From the NCBI GenBank assembly GCA_020848055.1, contig JADLBB010000001.1:1-8580 (forward strand): DNA of 8,580 nucleotides, in the 5' to 3' direction. The stretch comes from Chloroflexota bacterium. Its GTDB lineage: Bacteria > Chloroflexota > Limnocylindria > QHBO01. The notes beneath the pieces were generated by a model. It made no database searches. It had not been told where the DNA came from and saw only the letters and a list, made by a program, of their open reading frames with translations. The translations under genes were made by a program, and so were the position numbers. The first letter of the stretch is position 1. Each line of letters starts with the position of its first letter. Positions 1-6,678 of this stretch are shown here, piece after piece.

Positions 1-540
1 CGGCTGGCTGCCGATCCGGGCCTGAGGCCGGCAAGGATCGTCACTTCGACGCTGGCACGCGCCAGGCAGACGGCCGACGCGATCTGGGCCGCGACGGGCG
101 TCGAACCGGTTGGCGACGATCGGTGGCGCGAGATCGGCCAGGGCGAGTGGGAGGGCAGGACCCACGCCGAACTCGAGGTCACCGATCGGGAACGCTACCT
201 CGCCTGGCGCGATACCGATGGCATCCGCATCCCTCCCGCCGGTGAGGCGATGGAAGCCGTCCGGGCGCGGGTGCGGGCCGCCCTGGACGACCTGCTGGCC
301 GGAGACGGCTGGCCGGCCTGCGTCGTCAGCCACGGCGGCTCTCTGCGCGTCGCCGCGGCACTGCTCCTGGCGTTCGACGCCGAGCGTCACGTCTCGGTTG
401 ACGTCGACAACGCGTCCCTATCGGTGATCACCGAGCAGGGAGGCACCTGGGCCGTCGAGACATGGAACGACGCCCGGCACGTGCTCGGCCTCGAGCCGAC
501 GCACGTGGACGAGGCCGACGGGCGGCCGCGGGCGCTCTAG
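1..540 (+). CDS. Histidine phosphatase family protein (phosphoglycerate-mutase-like), 5' end missing
   Basis: The frame is open from the first base to a TAG at 538-540, giving 179 visible residues. The N-terminal RHG motif that carries the phospho-accepting histidine lies outside the window. Visible family landmarks are the STLARARQTA stretch (residues 16-25, matching the family SxLxRAxQTA), the REIGQGEWEG block (43-52, which holds the acidic catalytic region) and VVSHGGSLR (from about 108, with H111 as the second active-site histidine). Members remove phosphate from small metabolites or proteins through a phosphohistidine intermediate. The substrate cannot be read from sequence; cobalamin/alpha-ribazole phosphatase-like and general sugar-phosphate phosphatase roles are both possible. 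No signal peptide or membrane segment is visible. The gene runs head-on into the transglutaminase gene and shares its CTAG stop. An internal ATG at 250 begins after conserved motifs and is not the real start. The family call is firm; the function is open. Confidence 0.9.
   Translation, partial: RLAADPGLRPARIVTSTLARARQTADAIWAATGVEPVGDDRWREIGQGEWEGRTHAELEVTDRERYLAWRDTDGIRIPPAGEAMEAVRARVRAALDDLLAGDGWPACVVSHGGSLRVAAALLLAFDAERHVSVDVDNASLSVITEQGGTWAVETWNDARHVLGLEPTHVDEADGRPRAL
537..540. other. Shared CTAG: overlapping stop codons of two convergent genes
   Basis: The palindrome CTAG carries the TAG stop of the phosphatase on the plus strand (538-540) and the TAG stop of the transglutaminase on the minus strand (539-537). 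There is no intergenic space and no hairpin-plus-T-run terminator near the junction, so transcripts from either side must run into the opposite gene before ending. Confidence 0.95.
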
Positions 541-2849
541 GTTCGGTCCCTGCCGCCAGCACGCCGGAAGGATCGGCGGATGGTCAACCACAGCAGCGGC
601 AGCCGCAACCTGGCCAGCGCGGTTTCAAGCCGCTTTCCGGCGTTCAGAGTCAGGCGCTGGCCCGAGTACGCCTGCCACACCTTGCCGTCGGCCACGATTC
701 GGATCGGGTCACGCTGCCGGGGCAACTGTTCCTCCAGCCAGCCGGCGTACTCGTAGATCGTCTCCGACGGCAGCTGGCCGACGCCGGCCCGGTTGGCCGC
801 GGTGGTGAGCTGTTGCCAGGTGCGATCTCCGGCGGGCAGAAGTCGCAGGCGCCGGTCGGTGAGTCGCATCCGCAGCCAGACGATGACGAGCGCCGCGAAC
901 ACGATGGCAGCGATGACCAGGGCGTTGCGTCCGCGATCGGCCGCGGCGCTGCCGGCCGGCGTCTGGGCGTCGGGACCGATGGCGGGCGCCCCGCTCTCGT
1001 TCGGCAGCGGCAACGGCGGCAGGCCGGCACCGTCAACCGTCTCGCGGAACTTGTCCCAGTCGAGCAGCGGATCCTCGTTGGTCGACGGCGGTCGCACCGG
1101 TCCGGCGGCCTCGCCCGAGGCGCGGAAGAACCCTGGCGAGATGGTCTTGGTGGCCTCGAAGATCTGCCAGCCATAGCCGGGGAAGTAGACCTCCGCCCAG
1201 GCGTGGGCATTGGACTCGCGAACCAGGTACGTGTCGTCGATCTGGCGCTCGCCCGGCGCGAAGCCGGTCGCCATGCGCGCCGGGATGCCCAGCGAGCGCA
1301 CCATCATGACCATCGCGCTCGCGTAGTACTCGCAGTAGCCGGTCCGGTTGGCCGCAGGGTCGAACAGGAAGAAGTCGACCAGGTCCTCGCCGTCGGACGG
1401 GACCGGTGCGGTCGTGTTGTACGTGAAGCTCGGGTCGAAGCGCAGGTAGTTCGCCAGCGCCTTGACTCGTTCGTAGTCGTTGCCGGCGCGCTGCGTGATC
1501 TCGCCCACGAGGTCACTGACCCGATCGGTCAGGCCGGTGGTGTCGAGGTACAGCGCGACGACCTCGTCGGGGTAGGCGCGTCCGGCCGTGCCGAGCTGGG
1601 CCTCGGTGGCTACCGAGATCGCGGCCTGCACCTGGTACTCGTCCCCGGCGTCGGGCGCGTCCGGATGCTCGATCGCGCCGATCAGCGGCAATCCATCGGG
1701 CTCGACCACGATGGTCGGGGCGTAGATCCGCAGCGGCGAGCCGGCGGTGAACACGTTGCGCCCGATGGCCTGGCGCATCTCGATCGCGATGCGCTCGACC
1801 TGGACCGAGTCGATCACCGTCGGCCGCTCGGACGTGGGCCGGTTGAACAGCACCTCGCTGTCGGGAACCTCCCGGCGGGTGCTGTCGCTGCGGGCCCAGC
1901 CGCGCCCGGTGTAGTGGTCGTAGGTGGCGGCGCGCAGGTAGAGCGGCCGGTCCGCGGCCAGGACCAGTGCCTCGTCATCCTGGGCGAACCAGGCGCCCGA
2001 CACCGTGAAGGTCGGGCCGAAGGTCGTGCCACCGATCCGCGAGTGCGGGTTGGTCAGGCTGCTGAAGGCGCCCTCGAACGAGTCGCGCACGCTGATCCAG
2101 GTGTCGTCCAGGCCCTGCCAGGCGCTGCTCAGCGGCGCTGCCACCGCCACCGAGGTCAGCGCCCAGGCCAGGGCCACGCTGCCCGCGGCGAAGATGACCC
2201 CCGAGCGCATGATGGCCGGCGTGACCTCGACCGTCTCGCTGACGCGTCGGCGCTGCCATCCCTCGCGCCGATCGGCCAGGGTGCCGAGCAGCCACAGCAG
2301 CAGCGCCGCGACCACGAAGACGATCAGCAGGCCGAACAGGTCGGTGTAGGTGGCGGACATGTTGGCCACCATCACCACACCGAGCAGGACGATGGCGTCG
2401 AGGACGCGGTTGTGACGGTAGACCGCATGCGCCGCGGTGAAGGCCGTGGTGAACAGCAGGACGCCGAGGCCGGCCGCGTACACCGTCAGCTCGGCGGTGT
2501 AGCCGGTCTGCACCAGGTCGCGCAGCCAGCTGATGGCATGCTGGTGCAGGACCAGCAGCCGATCTGCCCGGCGCGCCTCGGGAAAGTACTCGCCACCGAC
2601 CGTCCACAGCACGATCCCCGCCCCGATGACCGCGGCCAGTGGCAGCGCCACCACGATGTTCGGTCGCAGCATGCCCAGGAGGACCCCGGTCAGGACGGCG
2701 ACGATCGCCACCGGAACGAGGAAGCCGAGCTGATCGAGCCAGGCAGCGCCCTGCACCGACCAGGCCAGCGAGGTGGCCATGACGCCCAGCAGGCCGATGC
2801 TCAGCCAGCCGGCCCGCGGATGCAGGATGCGGTCGCGCAGCTCAGGCAC
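537..2849 (-). CDS. TgpA-like membrane transglutaminase (DUF3488 / transglutaminase / DUF4129 type)
   Basis: A protein of 770 residues counted from the GTG at 2849. About seven hydrophobic segments fill residues 15-240. A large extracytoplasmic region follows, then one membrane segment (about 642-661) and a short C-terminal cytoplasmic part resembling DUF4129 (WQQLTTAANRAG onward, about 678-715). The outer region has the YDHYTGRGW block typical of TgpA N-terminal regions and a transglutaminase-like core: Cys506 in GYCEYYAS, His549 in NAHAWAEVYFPGYGW, and Glu565 in FEATK where many relatives carry Asp. Cys506 is the only cysteine in the protein with this start. Relatives are envelope proteins next to moxR and DUF58 genes; TgpA of Pseudomonas is needed for viability, but its natural substrate is unsettled. 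The GTG start overlaps the DUF58 stop by 8 bp and has an AGGA nine bases upstream. A longer ATG form from 2876 (779 aa) lacks a visible ribosome site and adds only a non-conserved leader. Confidence 0.9.
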   Translation of the reverse strand: MPELRDRILHPRAGWLSIGLLGVMATSLAWSVQGAAWLDQLGFLVPVAIVAVLTGVLLGMLRPNIVVALPLAAVIGAGIVLWTVGGEYFPEARRADRLLVLHQHAISWLRDLVQTGYTAELTVYAAGLGVLLFTTAFTAAHAVYRHNRVLDAIVLLGVVMVANMSATYTDLFGLLIVFVVAALLLWLLGTLADRREGWQRRRVSETVEVTPAIMRSGVIFAAGSVALAWALTSVAVAAPLSSAWQGLDDTWISVRDSFEGAFSSLTNPHSRIGGTTFGPTFTVSGAWFAQDDEALVLAADRPLYLRAATYDHYTGRGWARSDSTRREVPDSEVLFNRPTSERPTVIDSVQVERIAIEMRQAIGRNVFTAGSPLRIYAPTIVVEPDGLPLIGAIEHPDAPDAGDEYQVQAAISVATEAQLGTAGRAYPDEVVALYLDTTGLTDRVSDLVGEITQRAGNDYERVKALANYLRFDPSFTYNTTAPVPSDGEDLVDFFLFDPAANRTGYCEYYASAMVMMVRSLGIPARMATGFAPGERQIDDTYLVRESNAHAWAEVYFPGYGWQIFEATKTISPGFFRASGEAAGPVRPPSTNEDPLLDWDKFRETVDGAGLPPLPLPNESGAPAIGPDAQTPAGSAAADRGRNALVIAAIVFAALVIVWLRMRLTDRRLRLLPAGDRTWQQLTTAANRAGVGQLPSETIYEYAGWLEEQLPRQRDPIRIVADGKVWQAYSGQRLTLNAGKRLETALARLRLPLLWLTIRRSFRRAGGRDRT

Positions 2850-4074
2850 TGGCCCGCATCCTGCCGCCGATGGCATCGGCGATGTTGTCGCCGCGGCCGA
2901 CGAAGCGATGCTCGATGCCGTACTCGCTCAGCGCGTGCCCGATGGCGGCCAGCTGCGCGCGCGACTCGGGCCCCGGCTCCAGGCCGGCGTACGAGTCACG
3001 GTCAACCACGATGGCCAGCGCCGCCACCCCACGCCTGCGCAGGACCGACAGCGACCTGACCCAGGCGCGATCGGTCGAACCGGTGATGATGCACAGCGTC
3101 ATGCCGCGGCGCAGCTGAGGCATTGTCGCGCCGACCACCTCGGCCAGCGGGTGCGAGCCGTCGGCCTGGACGTTGGCCAGCAGGTGCAGCATCTTCTGCT
3201 CCACGCGCTGGCCCCGGTCCGGCTGGTGGACCAGGATCCGGCGTGCCGAGGCGGTCATGGCCACCGAGCGGTTGTCGGCCAGGATGCGCAGCGCGATCGA
3301 GGCGGCGATGGTGACCGCGGTCTCGACCGATGAGTCGTTGCCGACCCCGGCGTGCACCGCGCGATCCAGGTCGAGCACGATCCACAGGTCGGCCGCCTGC
3401 TCGAGGTCGAACTCCTTGACGTGCAACTCTCCGTGGCGGGCGCTCGAAAGCCAGTGGATGCGGTTGATGGCATCCCCATGGTTGTAGGGCCGGACGCCGG
3501 TGACCAGGGGCGTGGCCGCCTCGAAGCGGCGCCTGGCCGGCGCGTTGCCATCGATCGGCGAAGGGGGCAGCCGCCAGTCACGCAGCGACACGACCTCGGG
3601 GAACACCACCACGTTGGAGGCATGACCGATGGTCATCTCGCTGCTGAACAGCCCGAACGGGTCACCGGTGCGCACCCGAAGCGCACCGAGCCGGTAACTC
3701 CCTCGACGGGTGAGCGTCACCTTCGACATCCACTGCCGGGTCGAACGGCCCGGTATGCCCACCACGCGCCCGGGCAGGTTGACCGGCAGGGTTGACTCGT
3801 TCGCCACCTCCACCCACGGCTTGGCGAAGCGGTCGGCATTGTCGATGCGGTAGATCGCCTGCAGCACCTCCCCGACGTGCGCCCGCGGGTTCACCACGCG
3901 ATAGGTGGCCCGCACGCCGCGCAGCCCGCGGCGCGCGTACAGCCACGCGCCCACCAGCAGGGCCGCCGCCAGGTAGACCAGGAAGAACAGGAAGTTGATG
4001 CCGGTGCTGAACGCGGCGACGACCAGCGCGGTGATGACGAACAGCAGTCGCAGGTGACGGCTGAGCATCGCCAT
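2842..4074 (-). CDS. DUF58 domain protein, membrane-anchored, MoxR partner
   Basis: A 410-residue protein. Two hydrophobic segments (about 8-24 and 26-46) form an N-terminal hairpin anchor. A beta-rich region of about 55-165 follows, and then the DUF58 signature TGVRPYNHGDAINRIHW plus the SARHGELHVKEF block (about 192-222). The stretch ADLWIVLDLD (to 237) opens a von Willebrand A-like fold, but the metal site is degenerate (LDLDRA rather than DxSxS). Length and layout match the family. DUF58 proteins are almost always encoded beside MoxR ATPases and are thought to be their clients or partners at the membrane; the molecular activity is unknown. It begins five bases after the moxR stop. No good Shine-Dalgarno is visible before the ATG at 4074 or the second ATG at 4068, so translation is probably coupled to moxR. 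Its 3' end overlaps the transglutaminase start. The family assignment is firm. Confidence 0.93.
   Translation of the reverse strand: MAMLSRHLRLLFVITALVVAAFSTGINFLFFLVYLAAALLVGAWLYARRGLRGVRATYRVVNPRAHVGEVLQAIYRIDNADRFAKPWVEVANESTLPVNLPGRVVGIPGRSTRQWMSKVTLTRRGSYRLGALRVRTGDPFGLFSSEMTIGHASNVVVFPEVVSLRDWRLPPSPIDGNAPARRRFEAATPLVTGVRPYNHGDAINRIHWLSSARHGELHVKEFDLEQAADLWIVLDLDRAVHAGVGNDSSVETAVTIAASIALRILADNRSVAMTASARRILVHQPDRGQRVEQKMLHLLANVQADGSHPLAEVVGATMPQLRRGMTLCIITGSTDRAWVRSLSVLRRRGVAALAIVVDRDSYAGLEPGPESRAQLAAIGHALSEYGIEHRFVGRGDNIADAIGGRMRASA
2859..2862 (-). promoter_or_regulatory. Ribosome binding site AGGA that decides the transglutaminase start
   Basis: AGGA (2862-2859 on the minus strand) lies nine bases before the GTG at 2849-2847, inside the last codons of the DUF58 gene. 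The competing ATG at 2876 has only a GC-rich stretch without a Shine-Dalgarno match upstream. This favours the GTG and an 8-bp gene overlap, consistent with translational coupling. Confidence 0.5.
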
Positions 4075-4079
4075 GGCGA

Positions 4080-5051
4080 TCAGGAGATGCGCGGGCGAGC
4101 CGACTCGATCGCGGCCGCCTCGGCCACCGGCACCGAACCAAGGATCTCGCGCACGATCTGTTCTGGGTCGATCTCGCGCAGCGAGGCCTGGCTCTTGACG
4201 ATCAACCGATGGGCCAGGATCGCCACCGCCAGGCGCTTGACATCATCGGGTATGACGTAGTCACGCCCATCGAGGGCGGCGAACGCCTGGCTGGCGCGAT
4301 ACAGGTTCAGCGAGCCGCGCGGCGAGGCGCCGAGATAGACGTCGGGGTGGTCGCGCGTGCCGTGCACGAGGCGGATGATGTACTCGGCCACGGCCTGGTC
4401 CACGTAGACCTCCTTGATGGCGGCCTGCATCTCGCGCAGCTCCTCGAGGCCCAGCACCTGCTCCACGTCACGCAGCGGATGGCGGCGCTTCTGCTCGTCC
4501 AGGATGACCAGCTCCTCCATCGCCTTCGGGTACCCGAGCCGCAGCCGCAGCATGAACCGGTCGAGCTGTGCCTCGGGCAGCGCGAAGGTGCCCTCGTATT
4601 CGATCGGGTTCTGGGTGGCGATGACAAGGAACGGCGACGGCATGGCGTAGGTGACCCCGTCGATCGTGGCCTGGCGCTCCTCCATGCACTCGAGCAGGGC
4701 CGACTGGGTCTTGGGCGTGGCCCGATTGATCTCGTCGGCCAGCACGACTTGGGCCATGATCGGTCCGGGCCGGAACTCGAACTCGGCGGTCTTCTGGTTG
4801 AAGATCGACAGCCCGGTCACGTCGGACGGCAGAAGGTCGGGCGTGAACTGGATGCGGCGAAAGCTGCAGCCGATGCTCTGGCTCAGGGCCTTGGCCAGCA
4901 TGGTCTTGCCGACGCCGGGGACGTCCTCGATAAGGATGTGGCCCTCGCACAGCAGCGCCACGAGGGCCAGCCTCACCTCGTCGTGCTTGCCGACGATCAC
5001 GCGCTCGACGCTGGCGATGACCCGCTCGGCGGGTGCCTGGACGTTCTTCAC
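4080..5051 (-). CDS. MoxR-family AAA+ ATPase
   Basis: A 323-residue cytosolic AAA+ protein with every expected motif: Walker A DVPGVGKT (43-50), Walker B VVLADEINRA (102-111, D106 and E107), sensor 1 IATQNP (144-149), the LDRF arginine-finger region (R165) and ASPRGS with the sensor 2 arginine (R245). A C-terminal lid follows. Length matches the family. MoxR ATPases act as chaperone-like remodelers that mature or assemble partner complexes, commonly with proteins of the DUF58/VWA type encoded next door, which is the case here. The start is the GTG at 5051-5049. An in-frame TAG at 5108-5106 limits extension, and none of the 18 codons between them is ATG, GTG or TTG. A strong AGGGGAG site lies ten bases upstream. 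It follows the PBP gene after a 94-bp gap, the largest in the window, so it may head its own transcript. Confidence 0.95.
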   Translation of the reverse strand: MKNVQAPAERVIASVERVIVGKHDEVRLALVALLCEGHILIEDVPGVGKTMLAKALSQSIGCSFRRIQFTPDLLPSDVTGLSIFNQKTAEFEFRPGPIMAQVVLADEINRATPKTQSALLECMEERQATIDGVTYAMPSPFLVIATQNPIEYEGTFALPEAQLDRFMLRLRLGYPKAMEELVILDEQKRRHPLRDVEQVLGLEELREMQAAIKEVYVDQAVAEYIIRLVHGTRDHPDVYLGASPRGSLNLYRASQAFAALDGRDYVIPDDVKRLAVAILAHRLIVKSQASLREIDPEQIVREILGSVPVAEAAAIESARPRIS

Positions 5052-5145
5052 GTTGCGGACGCTCCCCTGCTGCTGGTCGAAGTGCGCAACACAATACCGC
5101 AGGCGCTACGCGACGCCCATGAGACGCTCCAGGCCGGCCGATGGT
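5052..5145 (-). promoter_or_regulatory. 94-bp gap between the PBP and moxR genes; possible internal promoter
   Basis: This is the only sizeable non-coding stretch. It holds the moxR ribosome site and, on the minus strand, TATTGT at 5096-5091, which matches four of six bases of a sigma-70-type -10 box and is an AT-rich island in GC-rich surroundings. No convincing -35 box lies 16-18 bases further upstream. There is no terminator-like hairpin with a T-run. The promoter reading is weak; the gap itself is certain. Confidence 0.25.
5062..5068 (-). promoter_or_regulatory. Strong ribosome binding site AGGGGAG for the moxR GTG start
   Basis: AGGGGAG on the minus strand (5068-5062) is followed by ten bases and then the GTG at 5051. 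It is among the best Shine-Dalgarno matches seen in the window, supports the non-ATG start, and suggests that moxR is translated independently rather than by coupling to the upstream PBP gene. Confidence 0.6.
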
Positions 5146-6678
5146 TCAGCGCGATATCCGGATCCACTCCGCCATGATCCGGCCGGCGATCGGCGCAGCT
5201 CTGCCCGCGCCGGAGCCGCCGCTCTCGACGATCACCGCGATCGCGATGGCCGGCGTCCCGCCCTCCTGCGCCGGGGCGAAGCCGATGAACCACGAATGCG
5301 GCGGACGATCCCCGCCAAGCTGGGCGGTGCCGGTCTTGCCGGCCGAGCGGGCGTCGGTGATGCCGTACAGGGTTATGTCAGCCTGGCCCGCGAACAGGCG
5401 ACCGAGCTCGCCATTCACGGCGTCCAGCATGCCCGATCGCATGGCGGATGCCACGTCCGAGCTGACGATGCGGCGGCCACCGCCGGAGTTGAACGTCTCG
5501 AGCACCGTGTCGCTGCGGACGTGGTCGGCAGCGTGCTCGCGAACGTCGCGCACGACGAACGGCGCCGGCATGACTCCGCCGCCGGCGATGGTCGCGGCCA
5601 CCAGGGCCATCTGGACCGGGGTCACCAGCGTGGCCCCCTGTCCGAACGCCGCGCTGGCCAGTTCGGCGTTGTCTGAGAAGGATCCACAGTCCCCGGCGAC
5701 CGCTTCGGTCACCAAGCTGGAGGCGAAACTCAGCGCCCGATCTGCCGGCCCGATGATCCCCGGCGCGCAGAAGCCGAAGCGGCGAGCATACGACAGGAAT
5801 TCGTCCTGGCCCAGGGCCAGCCCGACGTGCGCGAAGAAGATGTTGCTCGAGACCTGGAGCGCCTCCGACAGCGACCACAGCTGCGGCGTGATGCCACCGA
5901 GATCGTGCTCGGTGATGAGGAAGCCATCGACCAGCATGCCCTCGATCTCCTGCCGCGGCTGGTCTGGGAACGTCGTGGTCGGCGTGATGACGCCCGCATC
6001 GAGGGCCGCAGCGCCGGTGAAGACCTTCAGGATCGAGCCGGGAACGTAGACGCCGTGGCGGGCGCGCGGCAGGAGAGGGTCGCCGGGGTCGTTGCGCAGC
6101 GCGTCCATCGGCGCCTGGGCATCGGCCGGGTCGCCAGCCAGCGGGTTGGCATCGAAGGTGGGCGACGAGACCATGGCCAGCACCGCGCCCGTCATCGGAT
6201 CGAGCGCCACGATGGCGCCCGCGTCGGGTCCGAGCTGGGCGGCGGCGAAGTCCTGCAGCCGGCGGTCGATGGTCAGCGACAGGTCGCGCGGCTGGGGCTG
6301 GCGGGCCAGCACGTCGCCGATCCAGTCCCTGATGGGATTGGTGTCCGCGCGCCCGACGAGCAGATCCTCGAAGGCGCTCTCGAGGCCGGTCGCGCCGAAC
6401 CGGTGGCTCGAGTAGCCAATGACGTGGGTGAAGGCCGGATCGGCGTACGCGCGCAGGCTCAGGCCGTCAACCAGGCTCGAGGTCGCCAGCGGCTGCCCCG
6501 TCGCGTCGAAGATGGTGCCGCGCAGCAGCGCACGGCGCGCGGCGATGACCTCCGGGTTGTCGGGTCGCGTGGCCAGCGAGCGAGCCTGGACGACCTGCCA
6601 CCAGGTGAGGCTTCCGGACACCAGGAAGAAGCTCAGCATGAGGTACAGCGCGAGGCGACGGACGTTGGTGGCGATCAC
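5146..6678 (-). CDS. pbpA: Class B penicillin-binding protein (transpeptidase), PbpA type
   Basis: A 510-residue D,D-transpeptidase that cross-links peptidoglycan stem peptides outside the membrane. One N-terminal hydrophobic segment (about 9-22) anchors it. A short pedestal follows, with RGTIFDATGQPLA (53-65, a degenerate RGxIxDRxGxxLA) and VIGYSSHRFGATGLE (86-100). The catalytic motifs are complete: SILK at 215-218 with nucleophile Ser215, SSN at 277-279, and KTG at 448-450. There are no PASTA repeats. The length is close to that of actinobacterial PbpA. Only two cysteines occur (304 and 331), both outside the membrane. The start is the GTG at 6678, which overlaps the rodA stop in GTGA and has AGGAAGG nine bases upstream. 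The same frame stays open for 371 more codons back through rodA, but that part is out of frame with the real rodA and is not protein-like for a PBP. With RodA next door it should form a SEDS-PBP synthase. Confidence 0.95.
   Translation of the reverse strand: MIATNVRRLALYLMLSFFLVSGSLTWWQVVQARSLATRPDNPEVIAARRALLRGTIFDATGQPLATSSLVDGLSLRAYADPAFTHVIGYSSHRFGATGLESAFEDLLVGRADTNPIRDWIGDVLARQPQPRDLSLTIDRRLQDFAAAQLGPDAGAIVALDPMTGAVLAMVSSPTFDANPLAGDPADAQAPMDALRNDPGDPLLPRARHGVYVPGSILKVFTGAAALDAGVITPTTTFPDQPRQEIEGMLVDGFLITEHDLGGITPQLWSLSEALQVSSNIFFAHVGLALGQDEFLSYARRFGFCAPGIIGPADRALSFASSLVTEAVAGDCGSFSDNAELASAAFGQGATLVTPVQMALVAATIAGGGVMPAPFVVRDVREHAADHVRSDTVLETFNSGGGRRIVSSDVASAMRSGMLDAVNGELGRLFAGQADITLYGITDARSAGKTGTAQLGGDRPPHSWFIGFAPAQEGGTPAIAIAVIVESGGSGAGRAAPIAGRIMAEWIRISR

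Noticed and set aside
250..540. Short phosphatase gene starting at the ATG at 250
   Set aside because: Conserved family motifs lie upstream in the same open frame (STLARARQTA and REIGQGEWEG), so this is an internal methionine of a gene that begins before the window.
462..3059. Very long plus-strand open frame (865 codons) antisense to the transglutaminase and DUF58 genes
   Set aside because: Its product is dominated by Arg, Gly, Ala, Gln and His in low-complexity runs with no recognisable domain, while the opposite strand encodes proteins with clear catalytic motifs. Long stop-free antisense frames are expected in GC-rich DNA.
5132..5139. GGCCGGCC palindrome just after the PBP stop as a terminator or operator
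   Set aside because: A perfect 8-base palindrome without a loop cannot form a terminator hairpin, no T-run follows, and such GC palindromes are common by chance at this base composition.
4209..5177. Plus-strand open frame of 322 codons antisense to moxR
   Set aside because: It mirrors the conserved MoxR codons, has no motif of its own and no ribosome site supporting it.
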